Source of the DNA: Hyphomicrobiales bacterium
GTDB lineage: Bacteria > Pseudomonadota > Alphaproteobacteria > Rhizobiales > Beijerinckiaceae
NCBI GenBank assembly: GCA_027484605.1
Contig: JAIXSR010000034.1
Location: forward strand, 86,089 to 150,088
DNA: 64,000 nt
Reading direction: 5' to 3'
Part shown: one piece after another, positions 44,125 to 53,894 of the stretch
How positions within the stretch are numbered: position 1 is the stretch's first letter
Layout of the letters: the number at the start of each line of letters is the position of its first letter
Program-made: the position numbers and the translations under genes
Notes under the pieces: model-generated
Seen by the model: the letters and a program-made list of their open reading frames with translations, nothing else
Told to the model about the DNA's origin: nothing
Database searches by the model: none

Positions 44125-45048
44125 ATGGAAGTATTCGTCCAACAATTGATTAATGGCGTCACGCTCGGCGCTGTCTACGGGCTCATTGCCATCGGCTACA
44201 CGATGGTCTTCGGCATTATCGGGATGGTGAACTTCGCCCATGGCGACGTGTTCATGATCTCGGCCTTCGTGGCCCTCATCTGCTTCATGGCCGTGACAGC
44301 CCTTGCCGGCATGAGCGGCGGCGCGATTTTCCTGGCGTTGCTGGTCGCCCTCATCGTCTCGATGATCGTGACCTCGCTCTTCAGCTGGACGATCGAGCGC
44401 GTTGCCTACCGCAAGCTGCGGGGCTCGTTCCGCCTCGCGCCCCTGATCTCGGCCATCGGCATGTCGATCCTGCTGATGAATTTTGTGCAGGTTGCCCAGG
44501 GCGCGCGCAACAAGCCCATCCCCCCGATCATGCGCGACACGATCCGCCTGTTCGAGAAGGACGGCTTCGTCGTCGCCATTTCCTACAAGCAGATCCTGAT
44601 CATCCTGGTGACCGCGCTGCTTCTGGGCATCTTCTGGTATGTCGTCCAGAAGACACCGCTCGGCCGGGCGCAGCGCGCCTGCGAACAGGACCAGAAGATG
44701 GCGGCCCTGCTCGGCATCAATGTCGACAGGACCATCGCCGTCACCTTCATCATGGGCGCCGCCCTGGCGGCGGTCGCCGGCACGATGTTCCTCACCTATT
44801 ACGGGGTGGTGGTCTTCTCCGACGGCTTCGTGCCCGGGGTGAAGGCCTTCACGGCCGCGGTCTTGGGCGGCATCGGCTCCCTGCCGGGGGCCGTGCTGGG
44901 CGGCATGCTGATCGGCCTGATCGAAACCTTCTGGTCAGCGTATTTCTCCATCGATTACAAGGATGTCGCCGCGTTCTCGATCCTGGCCATCGTTCTGATC
45001 TTCATGCCGCAAGGCCTCCTGGGCAAACCCGAAGTCGAGAAGGTGTGA
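44125..45048 (+). CDS. livH: branched-chain amino acid-type ABC transporter permease LivH
   Basis: A 307-residue inner-membrane permease with about eight hydrophobic segments. Signature LINGVTLGAVYGLIAIGYTMVFGIIGMVNFAHGDVF and ALLGINVDRTIAVTF are typical of LivH. ATG 44125 follows AGGGGAGG at a long distance and CAGG close by. The set livH, livM, livG, livF, DUF6867 and a binding protein is complete. Substrate range of such systems is wide; given the neighbours, hydroxyproline or proline is plausible. Confidence 0.93.
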   Translation: MEVFVQQLINGVTLGAVYGLIAIGYTMVFGIIGMVNFAHGDVFMISAFVALICFMAVTALAGMSGGAIFLALLVALIVSMIVTSLFSWTIERVAYRKLRGSFRLAPLISAIGMSILLMNFVQVAQGARNKPIPPIMRDTIRLFEKDGFVVAISYKQILIILVTALLLGIFWYVVQKTPLGRAQRACEQDQKMAALLGINVDRTIAVTFIMGAALAAVAGTMFLTYYGVVVFSDGFVPGVKAFTAAVLGGIGSLPGAVLGGMLIGLIETFWSAYFSIDYKDVAAFSILAIVLIFMPQGLLGKPEVEKV

Positions 45049-46463
45049 TGATGATGGAAGCGCCTGCACGTGAGCCGGTGAACCTTGCCGGCCTGCTGAA
45101 GGATGCGGCCTTCGCGGCCGCCATCGCCTTCGGCCTGTTCTCGCTCCTGCTCGGTCTGAAGACCGACCAGACCCTCAACAACCAGATGGTGCTCGTGCCG
45201 CGTCCCGGCCTGCTGTTCACCGTCGTCGGCCTCGTCTTCGTCGGCCGTTTCCTGATCGGCTACTGGCAGGCGATCAATGCCGGCAAGATCAAGAAGAAGA
45301 AGGCAGCGGCCACGCCGCTCGCCCTCAAGATCGAGAAATACGGCACGGCCGCCTTTGTCGGCTTCCTCTTCGTCTACCCGATGGTGGTCCTCGGCACGGC
45401 CGGCCCCTCGGGCGCGATCAAGTGGATCGACAATTTCGGCATCCAGATCCTGATCTACATCATGCTGGGCTGGGGCCTGAACATCGTGGTCGGCCTCGCT
45501 GGCCTGCTCGATCTCGGCTATGTCGCCTTCTATGCCGTCGGCGCCTATTCCTACGCGCTGCTGGCCACGTCCGAACCGGTCAAGGAATTCATGGCCAGCA
45601 CGATCGGCCCGAGCTTCTGGCCGCTCTGGGCCTTCTGGATCTGCCTGCCGGTCGCGGGCATCCTGGCGGCGTTCTGGGGCGTCCTGCTCGGCTTCCCGGT
45701 GCTGCGCCTGCGGGGCGACTACCTCGCCATCGTCACCCTGGCCTTCGGCGAGATCATCCGCCTGGTGCTCATCAACTGGGTCGATTTCTCGGGCGGCTAT
45801 GCCGGCATTTCCTCGATCCCGAGGCCGAGTTTCTTCGGCGTGCCGTTCAACGCCACCGAATCCGGTTTCGCCGCGACATTCGGGCTGGAATTCACGCCGA
45901 TCTACCGAACGATCTTCCTTTTCTACGTGATCCTGGTCCTGGCCCTGGTCACGGCGCTGGTTTCCACCCGGCTCCGGCGATTGCCGGTCGGCCGGGCCTG
46001 GGAAGCCCTGCGCGAGGACGAGATTGCCTGCCGGTCGCTCGGGATCAACACGGTCAACACCAAGCTGACGGCCTTCGCCATCGGCGCGATGTTCGGCGGC
46101 TTTGCCGGCGCCTTCTTTGCCGCCCGGCAGGGCTTCATCTCGCCGGAAAGCTTCGTATTCCTGGAATCGGCGCAGATCCTGGCCATCGTCGTCCTCGGCG
46201 GCATGGGCAGCCTGCTCGGCGTGGTGATCGCCTCGATCCTGCTGGTCGGCGGCGTGGAATTGCTGCGCGAGCTGGATTTCCTGAAGGCCTATTTCGGCGA
46301 TGGCTTCGATCCGGCGCAGTACCGGATGCTCATCTTCGGCGCCTGCATGGTGCTGATGATGCTCTGGAAGCCGCGTGGCCTGATTTCCGTGCGCGAGCCC
46401 TCTGTCTTCCTCAAGGAGAAGAAGGCCGTCTCGTCCGATCTGGTGAAGGAGGGGCATGGATGA
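45048..46463 (+). CDS. livM: branched-chain amino acid-type ABC transporter permease LivM
   Basis: A 471-residue permease with ten or so hydrophobic segments, longer than E. coli LivM by an N-terminal extension of two segments (about residues 10-75), usual in alphaproteobacteria. Core: LLDLGYVAFYAVGAYSYALL, LRLRGDYLAIVTLAFGEIIR, and ALREDEIACRSLGINTVNTK. The stop of livH overlaps a run of ATG codons (TGATGATGATGG); any of 45048, 45051 and 45054 could be the start. Confidence 0.93.
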   Translation: MMMEAPAREPVNLAGLLKDAAFAAAIAFGLFSLLLGLKTDQTLNNQMVLVPRPGLLFTVVGLVFVGRFLIGYWQAINAGKIKKKKAAATPLALKIEKYGTAAFVGFLFVYPMVVLGTAGPSGAIKWIDNFGIQILIYIMLGWGLNIVVGLAGLLDLGYVAFYAVGAYSYALLATSEPVKEFMASTIGPSFWPLWAFWICLPVAGILAAFWGVLLGFPVLRLRGDYLAIVTLAFGEIIRLVLINWVDFSGGYAGISSIPRPSFFGVPFNATESGFAATFGLEFTPIYRTIFLFYVILVLALVTALVSTRLRRLPVGRAWEALREDEIACRSLGINTVNTKLTAFAIGAMFGGFAGAFFAARQGFISPESFVFLESAQILAIVVLGGMGSLLGVVIASILLVGGVELLRELDFLKAYFGDGFDPAQYRMLIFGACMVLMMLWKPRGLISVREPSVFLKEKKAVSSDLVKEGHG

Positions 46464-46521
46464 TCCGCCTGTCCCCCCCGGCTCACCCCGCTCTGCGGTT
46501 CCTGCGGAAAGAAGAAATCTG

Positions 46522-47429
46522 ATGCGTGCGCTTTCGGATCCAATCCTCAAGGTCCAGAACCTGACGATGCGCTTCGGCGGCCTCGTTGCGGTGAACGACC
46601 TCTCCTTCACGGCCGGCCGCGGCGACATCACGGCCCTGATCGGTCCCAACGGGGCCGGCAAGACCACCGTGTTCAACTGCATCACCGGCTTCTACAAGCC
46701 CACCACCGGCCGGATGGCGCTGCGTCATGGCACCGTCGATATCGACGCCCATGTCGAGCGGCTGACCGACACGCCGAATGATCATCTCGTCATGGCGGAG
46801 GGCAGCCTCTACCTGCTCGAGCGGATGCCGGATTTCCACGTCTCCGCCCGGGCCAAGGTGGCCCGGACCTTCCAGAACATCCGCCTGTTCTCGGGGATGA
46901 CCGTTCTCGAGAACCTCATGGTCGCCCAGCACAACCCGCTGATGGTCGCCTCGAACTGGACTCTGGGCGGCCTGCTTGGCTTTTCCGGCTTCCGCAAGCG
47001 CGAGCTGGAGGCGATCGAGACCGCGAAATACTGGCTCGAGAAGACGAAGCTGATCGACCGTGCGGATGATCCTGCGGGCGATCTTCCCTATGGCGACCAG
47101 CGCCGCCTCGAGATCGCGCGCGCCATGTGCACCGAACCGGTCCTCCTCTGCCTGGACGAGCCGGCGGCCGGCCTCAACCCCCGCGAGAGCCTGGAACTCA
47201 ACGCCCTGCTGCGCGCGATCCGGGACGATCATGGCACGTCGCTGCTGCTGATCGAGCACGACATGTCGGTGGTCATGGAAATCTCCGACCATGTCGTGGT
47301 GCTCGATTACGGCACCAAGATTTCCGACGGCACGCCCGAGCAGGTCCGATCCGATCCGAAGGTCATCGCCGCCTATCTCGGCGCCGAGGACGAAGCGGAA
47401 GTGGAGAAGATCGAAGCGGAGGTGGGCCT

Positions 47430-47433
<4 letters not shown>
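46522..47433 (+). CDS. livG: branched-chain amino acid-type ABC transporter ATPase LivG
   Basis: A 303-residue ATPase. Walker A GPNGAGKTTVFN (about residue 40), signature-like LPYGDQRRLEIARAM, Walker B LLCLDEPAAGLNP and the switch histidine IEHDMSVVMEI are all intact. An insertion of about 35 residues sits between Walker A and the Q-loop region, as in many alphaproteobacterial LivG. ATG 46522 follows a purine-rich GAAAGAAGAAA. An ATG at 46456 gives a 22-residue extension that I consider less likely. Confidence 0.92.
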
Positions 47434-48167
<734 letters not shown>

Positions 48168-48199
48168 AGACGGGCACGGCAAGAACAAGGAAATCCCCG

Positions 48200-48550
48200 A
48201 TGCAAGGCATTCTCTACGAGGAACCGTCGATCTGGCTGTTCCTGCTGGTCACGGTGATCATGGGCGGCTGGGCCGCATGGCGGACAGGCAAGGCCATCGC
48301 CAAGACCTGGCGCCCCTCCTGGATGCTCGTGCCCTACATGGCGCTTCTGGGCATGGCGGTCCGGTTCATCCATTTCGCCCTGTTCGAAGGAACGCTGTTC
48401 ACGCTGCGTTTCTATCTGATCGACACCGTCCTGATCTCGGTTTTCGCCTATCTCGGCTGGCGGAACGAGCGGGCCAATGCCATGGCCCGGCAATACGGTT
48501 TTGCCTTCGAGAAGACCTCCGCAATCAGCTGGCGGCGCAAGGCGGCGTGA
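48200..48550 (+). CDS. DUF6867-like small membrane protein in the liv operon
   Basis: A 116-residue membrane protein starting MQGILYEEPSIWLFLLVTV, with three hydrophobic segments (about 11-30, 44-62, 70-90) and a basic C-terminus. Homologues I recall as DUF6867 sit after livF in many Hyphomicrobiales, so co-function with the transporter is probable but untested. It starts 32 bases after livF with an AAGGAAAT-type site. The position is constant, between livF and the binding protein gene. Confidence 0.8.
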   Translation: MQGILYEEPSIWLFLLVTVIMGGWAAWRTGKAIAKTWRPSWMLVPYMALLGMAVRFIHFALFEGTLFTLRFYLIDTVLISVFAYLGWRNERANAMARQYGFAFEKTSAISWRRKAA

Positions 48551-48751
48551 CCGGAAGGAAGGGGCTTGGCAGCCCGTATTTCCACGCGGGGACCGGAAAA
48601 AACGGTTCCCCGCGGGACGATCGGAATATCCCGGGCTGCTGCGGTGAATTGCCCTGAATTTTCTAGGATTTTGCGTGAATTTGGCTGGTGACAGAGACAA
48701 AAAAACCGGCTTTGATGATTTCAGACGTGTTCATGACACGGCTGGAGACGC

Positions 48752-48780
48752 TTGCGGGTGGCGAGATCAACCCGTCTTAT
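48752..48780 (+). promoter_or_regulatory. putative promoter of the liv binding protein gene
   Basis: TTGCGG (48752-48757), a 17-base spacer and TCTTAT (48775-48780) fit the sigma-70 spacing 20 bases before the ATG. It is a weak match; the gene is expected to need its own strong promoter. Confidence 0.3.
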
Positions 48781-48800
48781 CAGTCACAGGGAGAGACCTG

Positions 48801-49916
48801 ATGAAGAAAACTTTGTTGGCCGGCGTCGCGCTTGCCGCCACGCTCGCTTTCGCGGGCGCAGCCAATGCGCAGCTGAAGATGGGCGTGACCGGTCCGATCA
48901 CGGGCCCGAACGCCGCCTTCGGCAAGCAGCTCACGGATGGCGCCGAGCAGGCTGCTGCCGATTTCAATGCCGCTGGCGGCATCATGGGCCAGCGGATTAC
49001 CCTTTCGAAGGGCGACGACGTGTCGGACCCGAAGCAGGGCGTTTCGGTCGCGAACAAGTTCGTCGGTGACGGCGTGAAGTTCGTGGTCGGCCCGTTCAAC
49101 TCCGGCGTGACCATTCCGGCCTCGGAAGTCTATGCCGAGAACGGCGTTCTCGTGATCACCCCGTCGGCGACCAACCCGCGCGTCACCGAGCGCAAGCTGT
49201 GGAACGTTTTCCGCACCTGCGGCCGCGATGACCAGCAGGGCGCCGTGGCGGCTGACCACATCGCCAAGAGCTTCAAGGACAAGAAGGTCGCCGTCATCCA
49301 CGACAAGACGACCTATGGCCAGGGCCTTGCCGACGAAACCCGCAAGGCGATGAATGCCAAGGGCGTGAAGGAAGCGCTCTATGAAGGCGTGAACACCGGC
49401 GAGAAGGACTTCTCGGCCCTCATCACCAAGATGAAGAACGCCAATATCGATGTCGTCTACTGGGGCGGCCTGCACACGGAAGGCGGTCTGATCGTCCGCC
49501 AGATGCGTGACCAGGGCCTCAAGTCCATCATGATGTCGGGCGACGGCATCACCTCCGACGAGTTCGCCACCATCGGTGGTCCGGGCGTCGAAGGCACCCT
49601 GATGACCTTCCCGCCGGACCCGCGCAACCGTCCGGAAGCGGCCAAGGTCGTGGCGGCGTTCAAGGCCAAGGGCATCAACCCGGAAGCCTACACGCTCTAC
49701 ACCTATGCGGCGATGGAAGTGATCAAGCAGGCCGCGGAATCGGCCAAGTCGCTCGATCCGAAGAAGGTTGCCGAGAAGATCCACTCGGGCATGACCTTCA
49801 AGACCGTCATCGGCGATCTTTCCTATGACAAGAAGGGCGACATCACCCGCCCGGATTATGTCATGTACACCTGGAAGAAGGGTGCGGACGGCAAGGTCAC
49901 CTACGTCCAGAACTAA
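48801..49916 (+). CDS. livJ: branched-chain amino acid-type ABC transporter substrate-binding protein
   Basis: A 371-residue periplasmic binding protein. Signal peptide MKKTLLAGVALAATLAFAGAANA with cleavage after ANA. Mature start QLKMGVTGPITGPNAAFGKQL, then ADFNAAGGIMGQRI and AASEVYAENGVLVI-like text is the Leu/Ile/Val-binding family pattern. Codon choice is more uniform here than in neighbours, as expected for a highly expressed gene. Preceded by GGGAGAGA and its own promoter region; closed by a strong terminator. Substrate not determinable from sequence. Confidence 0.95.
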   Translation: MKKTLLAGVALAATLAFAGAANAQLKMGVTGPITGPNAAFGKQLTDGAEQAAADFNAAGGIMGQRITLSKGDDVSDPKQGVSVANKFVGDGVKFVVGPFNSGVTIPASEVYAENGVLVITPSATNPRVTERKLWNVFRTCGRDDQQGAVAADHIAKSFKDKKVAVIHDKTTYGQGLADETRKAMNAKGVKEALYEGVNTGEKDFSALITKMKNANIDVVYWGGLHTEGGLIVRQMRDQGLKSIMMSGDGITSDEFATIGGPGVEGTLMTFPPDPRNRPEAAKVVAAFKAKGINPEAYTLYTYAAMEVIKQAAESAKSLDPKKVAEKIHSGMTFKTVIGDLSYDKKGDITRPDYVMYTWKKGADGKVTYVQN

Positions 49917-49940
49917 TCGGGGCGCATGCCTTGAAACGGA

Positions 49941-49966
49941 AAGCCCGCCATCCGGCGGGCTTTTTG
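49941..49966 (+). terminator. rho-independent terminator after livJ
   Basis: AAGCCCGCC and GGCGGGCTT form a perfect 9-bp stem around ATCC, followed by TTT and a G. Confidence 0.9.
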
Positions 49967-50002
49967 TTTGTGCGGTCCTCGACAAGCACGGACTTCGCGC
50001 AA

Positions 50003-50545
50003 CTATGCTGCCGGCGTGCCATGGATCCGGCAGAAGAAGCAGCCACGCCGCATCGAATGCACATCGACATGGGCGATGCCGGGCCGCTGCAGCCAATCAC
50101 GGGCCAGGGCCTCGAGTTCGGCCTTTTCGGCAATCTCGGCCTCGACCATCATCCCCTCCGCATCATAGGCGCGCAAGGCCATGGGCCGCTGCACGATGAC
50201 CGGCGGCAGGCGATCCACCGCCTCGAACGCGCCGACCCCCCGCCGGATGAAGACCGGGCCTTCCGCCCGGTAGGGTGAACCCGGCATGTCGAGATGGCGG
50301 TAATTCAGCAACAGCATCTCCTCGCCGGCCTCCGGATAGTCGAGGCTGACCCGGCAGGGAAACATGATGCCGGGATCCTCCGGCACGATGACGCGGCGGA
50401 TGCCCTGCGCGAGCAGGGCGGCATCATCAAGCCGGAACAGGTGTGCGAAAGGCGCGGGATCAAGCCCGCGAATGGCCAGCCGGACCGGGCGGGGCCTCGG
50501 CGCGGGGACAGGGTTTGCGGCAGGGGCAATCTGGGTGGCAAGCAT
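50003..50545 (-). CDS. DUF1203 family protein
   Basis: A 180-residue cytoplasmic protein with the DUF1203 pattern: FRLDDAALLAQGIRRVIV, YPCRVSLDYPEAGEEMLLLNYRHLD-like text (FPCRVSLDY), GPVFIRR and a conserved C-terminal VHSMRRGCFFCRIH with a CFFC pair that may bind metal or a flavin-like ligand. Function unknown in the family. ATG 50545 follows AGAGGAGAA. It is convergent with livJ and separated from it by the terminator. Confidence 0.83.
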   Translation of the reverse strand: MLATQIAPAANPVPAPRPRPVRLAIRGLDPAPFAHLFRLDDAALLAQGIRRVIVPEDPGIMFPCRVSLDYPEAGEEMLLLNYRHLDMPGSPYRAEGPVFIRRGVGAFEAVDRLPPVIVQRPMALRAYDAEGMMVEAEIAEKAELEALARDWLQRPGIAHVDVHSMRRGCFFCRIHGTPAA

Positions 50546-50628
50546 GGATGTTCTCCTCTGGAGATGTCGAGCCTCGCCCGGCTCTGGCCGGGCCGCCACC
50601 CGATTTCATGGCAGGCGCGCGGCGCCCC

Positions 50629-51366
50629 TCAACCCAGCCGGCCGAGCACCGGAAAGGCCTCGAGCAGGTAGAAGCCGAATTGCGAGAAGGACCCGGTCAG
50701 GAAGGCGATCCCGGTCAGGACGAGCAGGACGCCCATCCCCTTCTCGACCTTGCCGATATGCGCCCGGAATTTCTGGAGGAAGCGCAGGAACGGGCCCATC
50801 ATGAAGGCGGCCAGCAGGAAGGGCACGCCGAGCCCGGCCGAATAGACCGCCAGCAGCCCGGCACCGCGGGTGACGCTGCTCTCGCTGCCGGCCACCGCGA
50901 GCACGCCGGCGAGAACCGGCCCGATACAGGGCGTCCAGCCGAAGGCGAAAGCCAGGCCCATCACGAAGGCACCGAGGAAACCGGCCGGTTTGTCCACCTC
51001 CATCCGCGCTTCCCGCGCCAGCATGCCGAGCCGGAACACCCCGAGGAAATGCAGGCCCATCAGGATGATGGCGACGCCCGCGACCTGCGCGAGGATATGG
51101 GCATAGGCCCGGAGCAGCGCGCCGACCAGCGACGCCCCGGCCCCGAGCGCGATGAAGACGGTGGAGAAGCCGAGTACGAAGAACAGGGCTGCCAGCAGCG
51201 CGTGCCGGCGCAGGCCGCGATCGATCTCGCTCGCCCGCGACAGTTCGGCCACGCTGGTCCCGGCGAGATAGCACAGATAGGGCGGCACCAGCGGCAACAC
51301 GCAGGGGCTGAGGAAGGACAGCAATCCTGCAAGGAAGATGACAGGCAGGGTCAATTCGGGCGTCAT
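50629..51366 (-). CDS. ccdA: cytochrome c biogenesis protein CcdA
   Basis: A 245-residue inner-membrane thiol-disulfide protein that carries reducing power from cytoplasmic thioredoxin to the periplasm. Six hydrophobic segments. The catalytic cysteine pair is in LSFLSPCVLPLVPPY (first segment) and FGWTPCIGPVLAG (fourth segment). The family loop proline residues flanking each cysteine are present. Single gene, divergent from the P1-family peptidase gene. ATG 51366 is the only good start. Confidence 0.93.
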   Translation of the reverse strand: MTPELTLPVIFLAGLLSFLSPCVLPLVPPYLCYLAGTSVAELSRASEIDRGLRRHALLAALFFVLGFSTVFIALGAGASLVGALLRAYAHILAQVAGVAIILMGLHFLGVFRLGMLAREARMEVDKPAGFLGAFVMGLAFAFGWTPCIGPVLAGVLAVAGSESSVTRGAGLLAVYSAGLGVPFLLAAFMMGPFLRFLQKFRAHIGKVEKGMGVLLVLTGIAFLTGSFSQFGFYLLEAFPVLGRLG

Positions 51367-51497
51367 GGGGCTTCCGTCGAATGATCCTCGGCTTTCTACA
51401 GGAAGATGGGTTGAGAAAAACCCTCGGGCCAGACACCTTGTTGTGAAGAACCCTCCTGCCCGAAAAATGCATTCCCCCGAAGCCCCCCTTTCCCGGA

Positions 51498-52517
51498 GTG
51501 CCGGATTTGCCCAAGCCCCAACCCCGCCTGGTCCCCGTGGTCCCCGCCGGCCTCGCCATCGGCCATGCCGGCGATTCCGCCATGGCCAGCGGCGTGACGG
51601 CTCTTGTCTTCGCCCGGCCGGCGACAGCCTCCGTCTCGGTGCTGGGCGGCGCGCCCGGCGGGCGCGATACCGGCCTGCTCGCGCCGGAAATGACCGTCGA
51701 GCAGGTCGATGCGCTGCTGCTCTCCGGCGGCTCCGCCTTCGGGCTCGATGCCGCCGGCGGTGCCATGGCGGCGCTCGCCACCGCTGGGCGCGGCTTCCCG
51801 GTCGGGCCCCTGCGCGTGCCGATCGTGCCGCAGGCCATCCTGTTCGACCTCCTGAATGGCGGCGACAAACGCTGGAGCGACCCGCCGCCCTATTGGGCAT
51901 GGGGCCGGCAGGCCGTGCAGGATGCCGCGGCCACAACGCCGGAAGGCTCGGTCGGCGCCGGCCTCGGAGCAACATTGGCCAATCTCAAGGGCGGGTTCGG
52001 CACAGCCAGCGCCCGGACGCGGCGCGGACTCGCGGTGCAGGCCTTCATGGCCGTCAATGCGATCGGCGTTGCCACGATCGGCGAGACCGGCCATTTCTGG
52101 GCGGCGCCGTTTGAACAGGAACGCGAATTCGGCGGGCGCAGCTGGCCGGCCCGTCTGCCGGACGAGGCCCTCGGCCTCCGGATCAAGGGGCATGCCGCCG
52201 AACCGGCCACCACGATCGGCGCGGTGGTGACCGATGCGCAGCTCACCAAGACCCAGGCGCATCGCCTTGCCATCATGGGGCAGGACGGGCTCGCCCGCGC
52301 CATCCGCCCGGCCCATGCCGCGATGGATGGCGACACGCTCTTCGCCGCCGCGACCGGCCGGCAGGCGCTGGAAGACCCGCTTCTCGACCTGACGGAACTG
52401 GGGATGCTGGCGGCAGATTGCGTCGCCCGGGCCATTGCCCGCGCGGTCTATCACGCCCGCGCCTTGCCCTTTCCCGGCGCCCTGCCGGACTGGCAGACGC
52501 GGTTCGGCGACGGCTGA
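51498..52517 (+). CDS. P1 (S58, DmpA/NylC-like) family hydrolase
   Basis: A 339-residue protein of the DmpA/NylC family, which autocleaves to form an N-terminal nucleophile. The blocks VLGGAPGGRDTGLL, LLLSGGSAFGLDAAGGAMAAL and RAIRPAHAAMDGDTLFAAATG are present. The expected self-cleavage site reads A237-T238-T239-I-G, whereas relatives usually have Asn before the Thr; cleavage may be slower or different. GTG at 51498 is the likely start. It follows a divergent 130-base gap from ccdA. Substrate unknown (aminopeptidase or amidase). Confidence 0.85.
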   Translation: MPDLPKPQPRLVPVVPAGLAIGHAGDSAMASGVTALVFARPATASVSVLGGAPGGRDTGLLAPEMTVEQVDALLLSGGSAFGLDAAGGAMAALATAGRGFPVGPLRVPIVPQAILFDLLNGGDKRWSDPPPYWAWGRQAVQDAAATTPEGSVGAGLGATLANLKGGFGTASARTRRGLAVQAFMAVNAIGVATIGETGHFWAAPFEQEREFGGRSWPARLPDEALGLRIKGHAAEPATTIGAVVTDAQLTKTQAHRLAIMGQDGLARAIRPAHAAMDGDTLFAAATGRQALEDPLLDLTELGMLAADCVARAIARAVYHARALPFPGALPDWQTRFGDG

Positions 52518-52524
52518 CCGCTGT

Positions 52525-53769
52525 TCAGTTGAAGCGCGCCAGCGAATACGGCGTCGGATCGGTATAGGGCGTCTCGCCGGTGATCATCTCGCCGAGGAGC
52601 CGCGCGGCCGAGCCGGCCAGCGTCAGCCCGTGATGGGCATGGCCGAAATTGAGCCACAGGCCCTTGTGCTTCGGTGCCTTGCCCATCACCGGCAGCATGT
52701 CCGGCATGCAGGGCCGCGCGCCTTTCCAGGGCTGCGCCTCGACACGGCCCTCGAGCGGCATGATCTCGCGGGCATAGGGCTCGACCAGGTCGATCTGGCG
52801 CGGCGTGGCCGGGCTGTCGCGATGGGCGAATTCCGCGCCGGAGGTGAGGCGGATGCCACGCGCCATCGGCACCAGCATATAGCCGATATCGGCATCGAGC
52901 ACCGGCAGGCCGAGCGTTGCATTGCCCTTCGGGCGCATATGGACATGGTAGCCGCGCTTGACGCCCATCGGCACCGAATAGCCCATCGGGCGAAGCAGGT
53001 CCGGCGCCCAGGGGCCAAGCGCCACGACACAATCGCGCGCCGTCACCTGCCCGGCCTCGGTCTTGACCGACCAGCCATCGCGCTCCTCGGCCAGCGACAT
53101 CGCATTGCCGCTGAGGAACCGCCCGCCGAGCGATTCGAAGGTGCGGGCATAGGCGAGGGTCAGCGCTTCCGGATCGTTGAGGCTGTCGGGCGTCGTCCAG
53201 TGGATCGCGCCCACCACCACATCCGACAGCGAAGGCTCCTTCGCCTGCAGGGCCTTCCTGTCCAGCACCTCGTATTTGACGCCGAACGGCGCCAGGTCAC
53301 GCTCGGTCTCGGCAATGACCTTCCGCATGCTCTCGTCCTTGCGGAAAGCCTTTATCCAGCCGCCCGGCCGGAGCATGGCCTCGACGCCCGAGGCCGCGGC
53401 AAGGCGGCGATGCTCGGCAAGGCAGGCCCCGAAGATCGGGGCATTGGCCGCCGCGGTCTTCAGCTGCCCGGCGCGGTCCGAGGCGAGGAAATAACGCATC
53501 AGGAAGGGCGCGATCTTGAACAGGTCTTTGATATGGTAATGCGCTTCCGGCTTGAGGTTGAGCGCATATTGCAGGAGAAGGAGAGGGTCGCGCGGGAAGG
53601 CATAGGGCATGACGGCTTCGCTCTGGATCAGCCCGGCATTGCCGAACGAGGTCTCCGCGCCGGGGCGGCCCCGGTCGACCAGTGCCACGGCGCGGCCGCG
53701 CAGGGCCAGGTCGAGGGCAAGCGAGGTGCCGACAATGCCACCGCCGAGAACCAGAACATCGAACCGCAT
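52525..53769 (-). CDS. dadA: D-amino-acid dehydrogenase (DadA family)
   Basis: A 414-residue FAD flavoprotein that oxidises D-amino acids and passes electrons to the membrane. Rossmann motif VLVLGGGIVGTSLALDLAL with Glu/Asp region after it, SFGNAGLIQSEAV, and the C-terminal LNFGHAHHGLTLAGSAARLLGEMI are typical. Its nearness to the epimerase and transporter makes cis-4-hydroxy-D-proline a plausible substrate, but the gene is not in the same operon and D-alanine is equally possible. Convergent with the peptidase gene, 7 bases between stops. Confidence 0.88.
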   Translation of the reverse strand: MRFDVLVLGGGIVGTSLALDLALRGRAVALVDRGRPGAETSFGNAGLIQSEAVMPYAFPRDPLLLLQYALNLKPEAHYHIKDLFKIAPFLMRYFLASDRAGQLKTAAANAPIFGACLAEHRRLAAASGVEAMLRPGGWIKAFRKDESMRKVIAETERDLAPFGVKYEVLDRKALQAKEPSLSDVVVGAIHWTTPDSLNDPEALTLAYARTFESLGGRFLSGNAMSLAEERDGWSVKTEAGQVTARDCVVALGPWAPDLLRPMGYSVPMGVKRGYHVHMRPKGNATLGLPVLDADIGYMLVPMARGIRLTSGAEFAHRDSPATPRQIDLVEPYAREIMPLEGRVEAQPWKGARPCMPDMLPVMGKAPKHKGLWLNFGHAHHGLTLAGSAARLLGEMITGETPYTDPTPYSLARFN

Positions 53770-53894
53770 GGAAACTCACCTCCCGTTGCCGCCAATCTGC
53801 CGAAAGCAGTACCTCAACTCAATCGCGATATCCGGAAAATCTCCGTGATTGTTCCGGCATATCCGTCCGTATCTAGTGAAAATCGCGGCACCTC

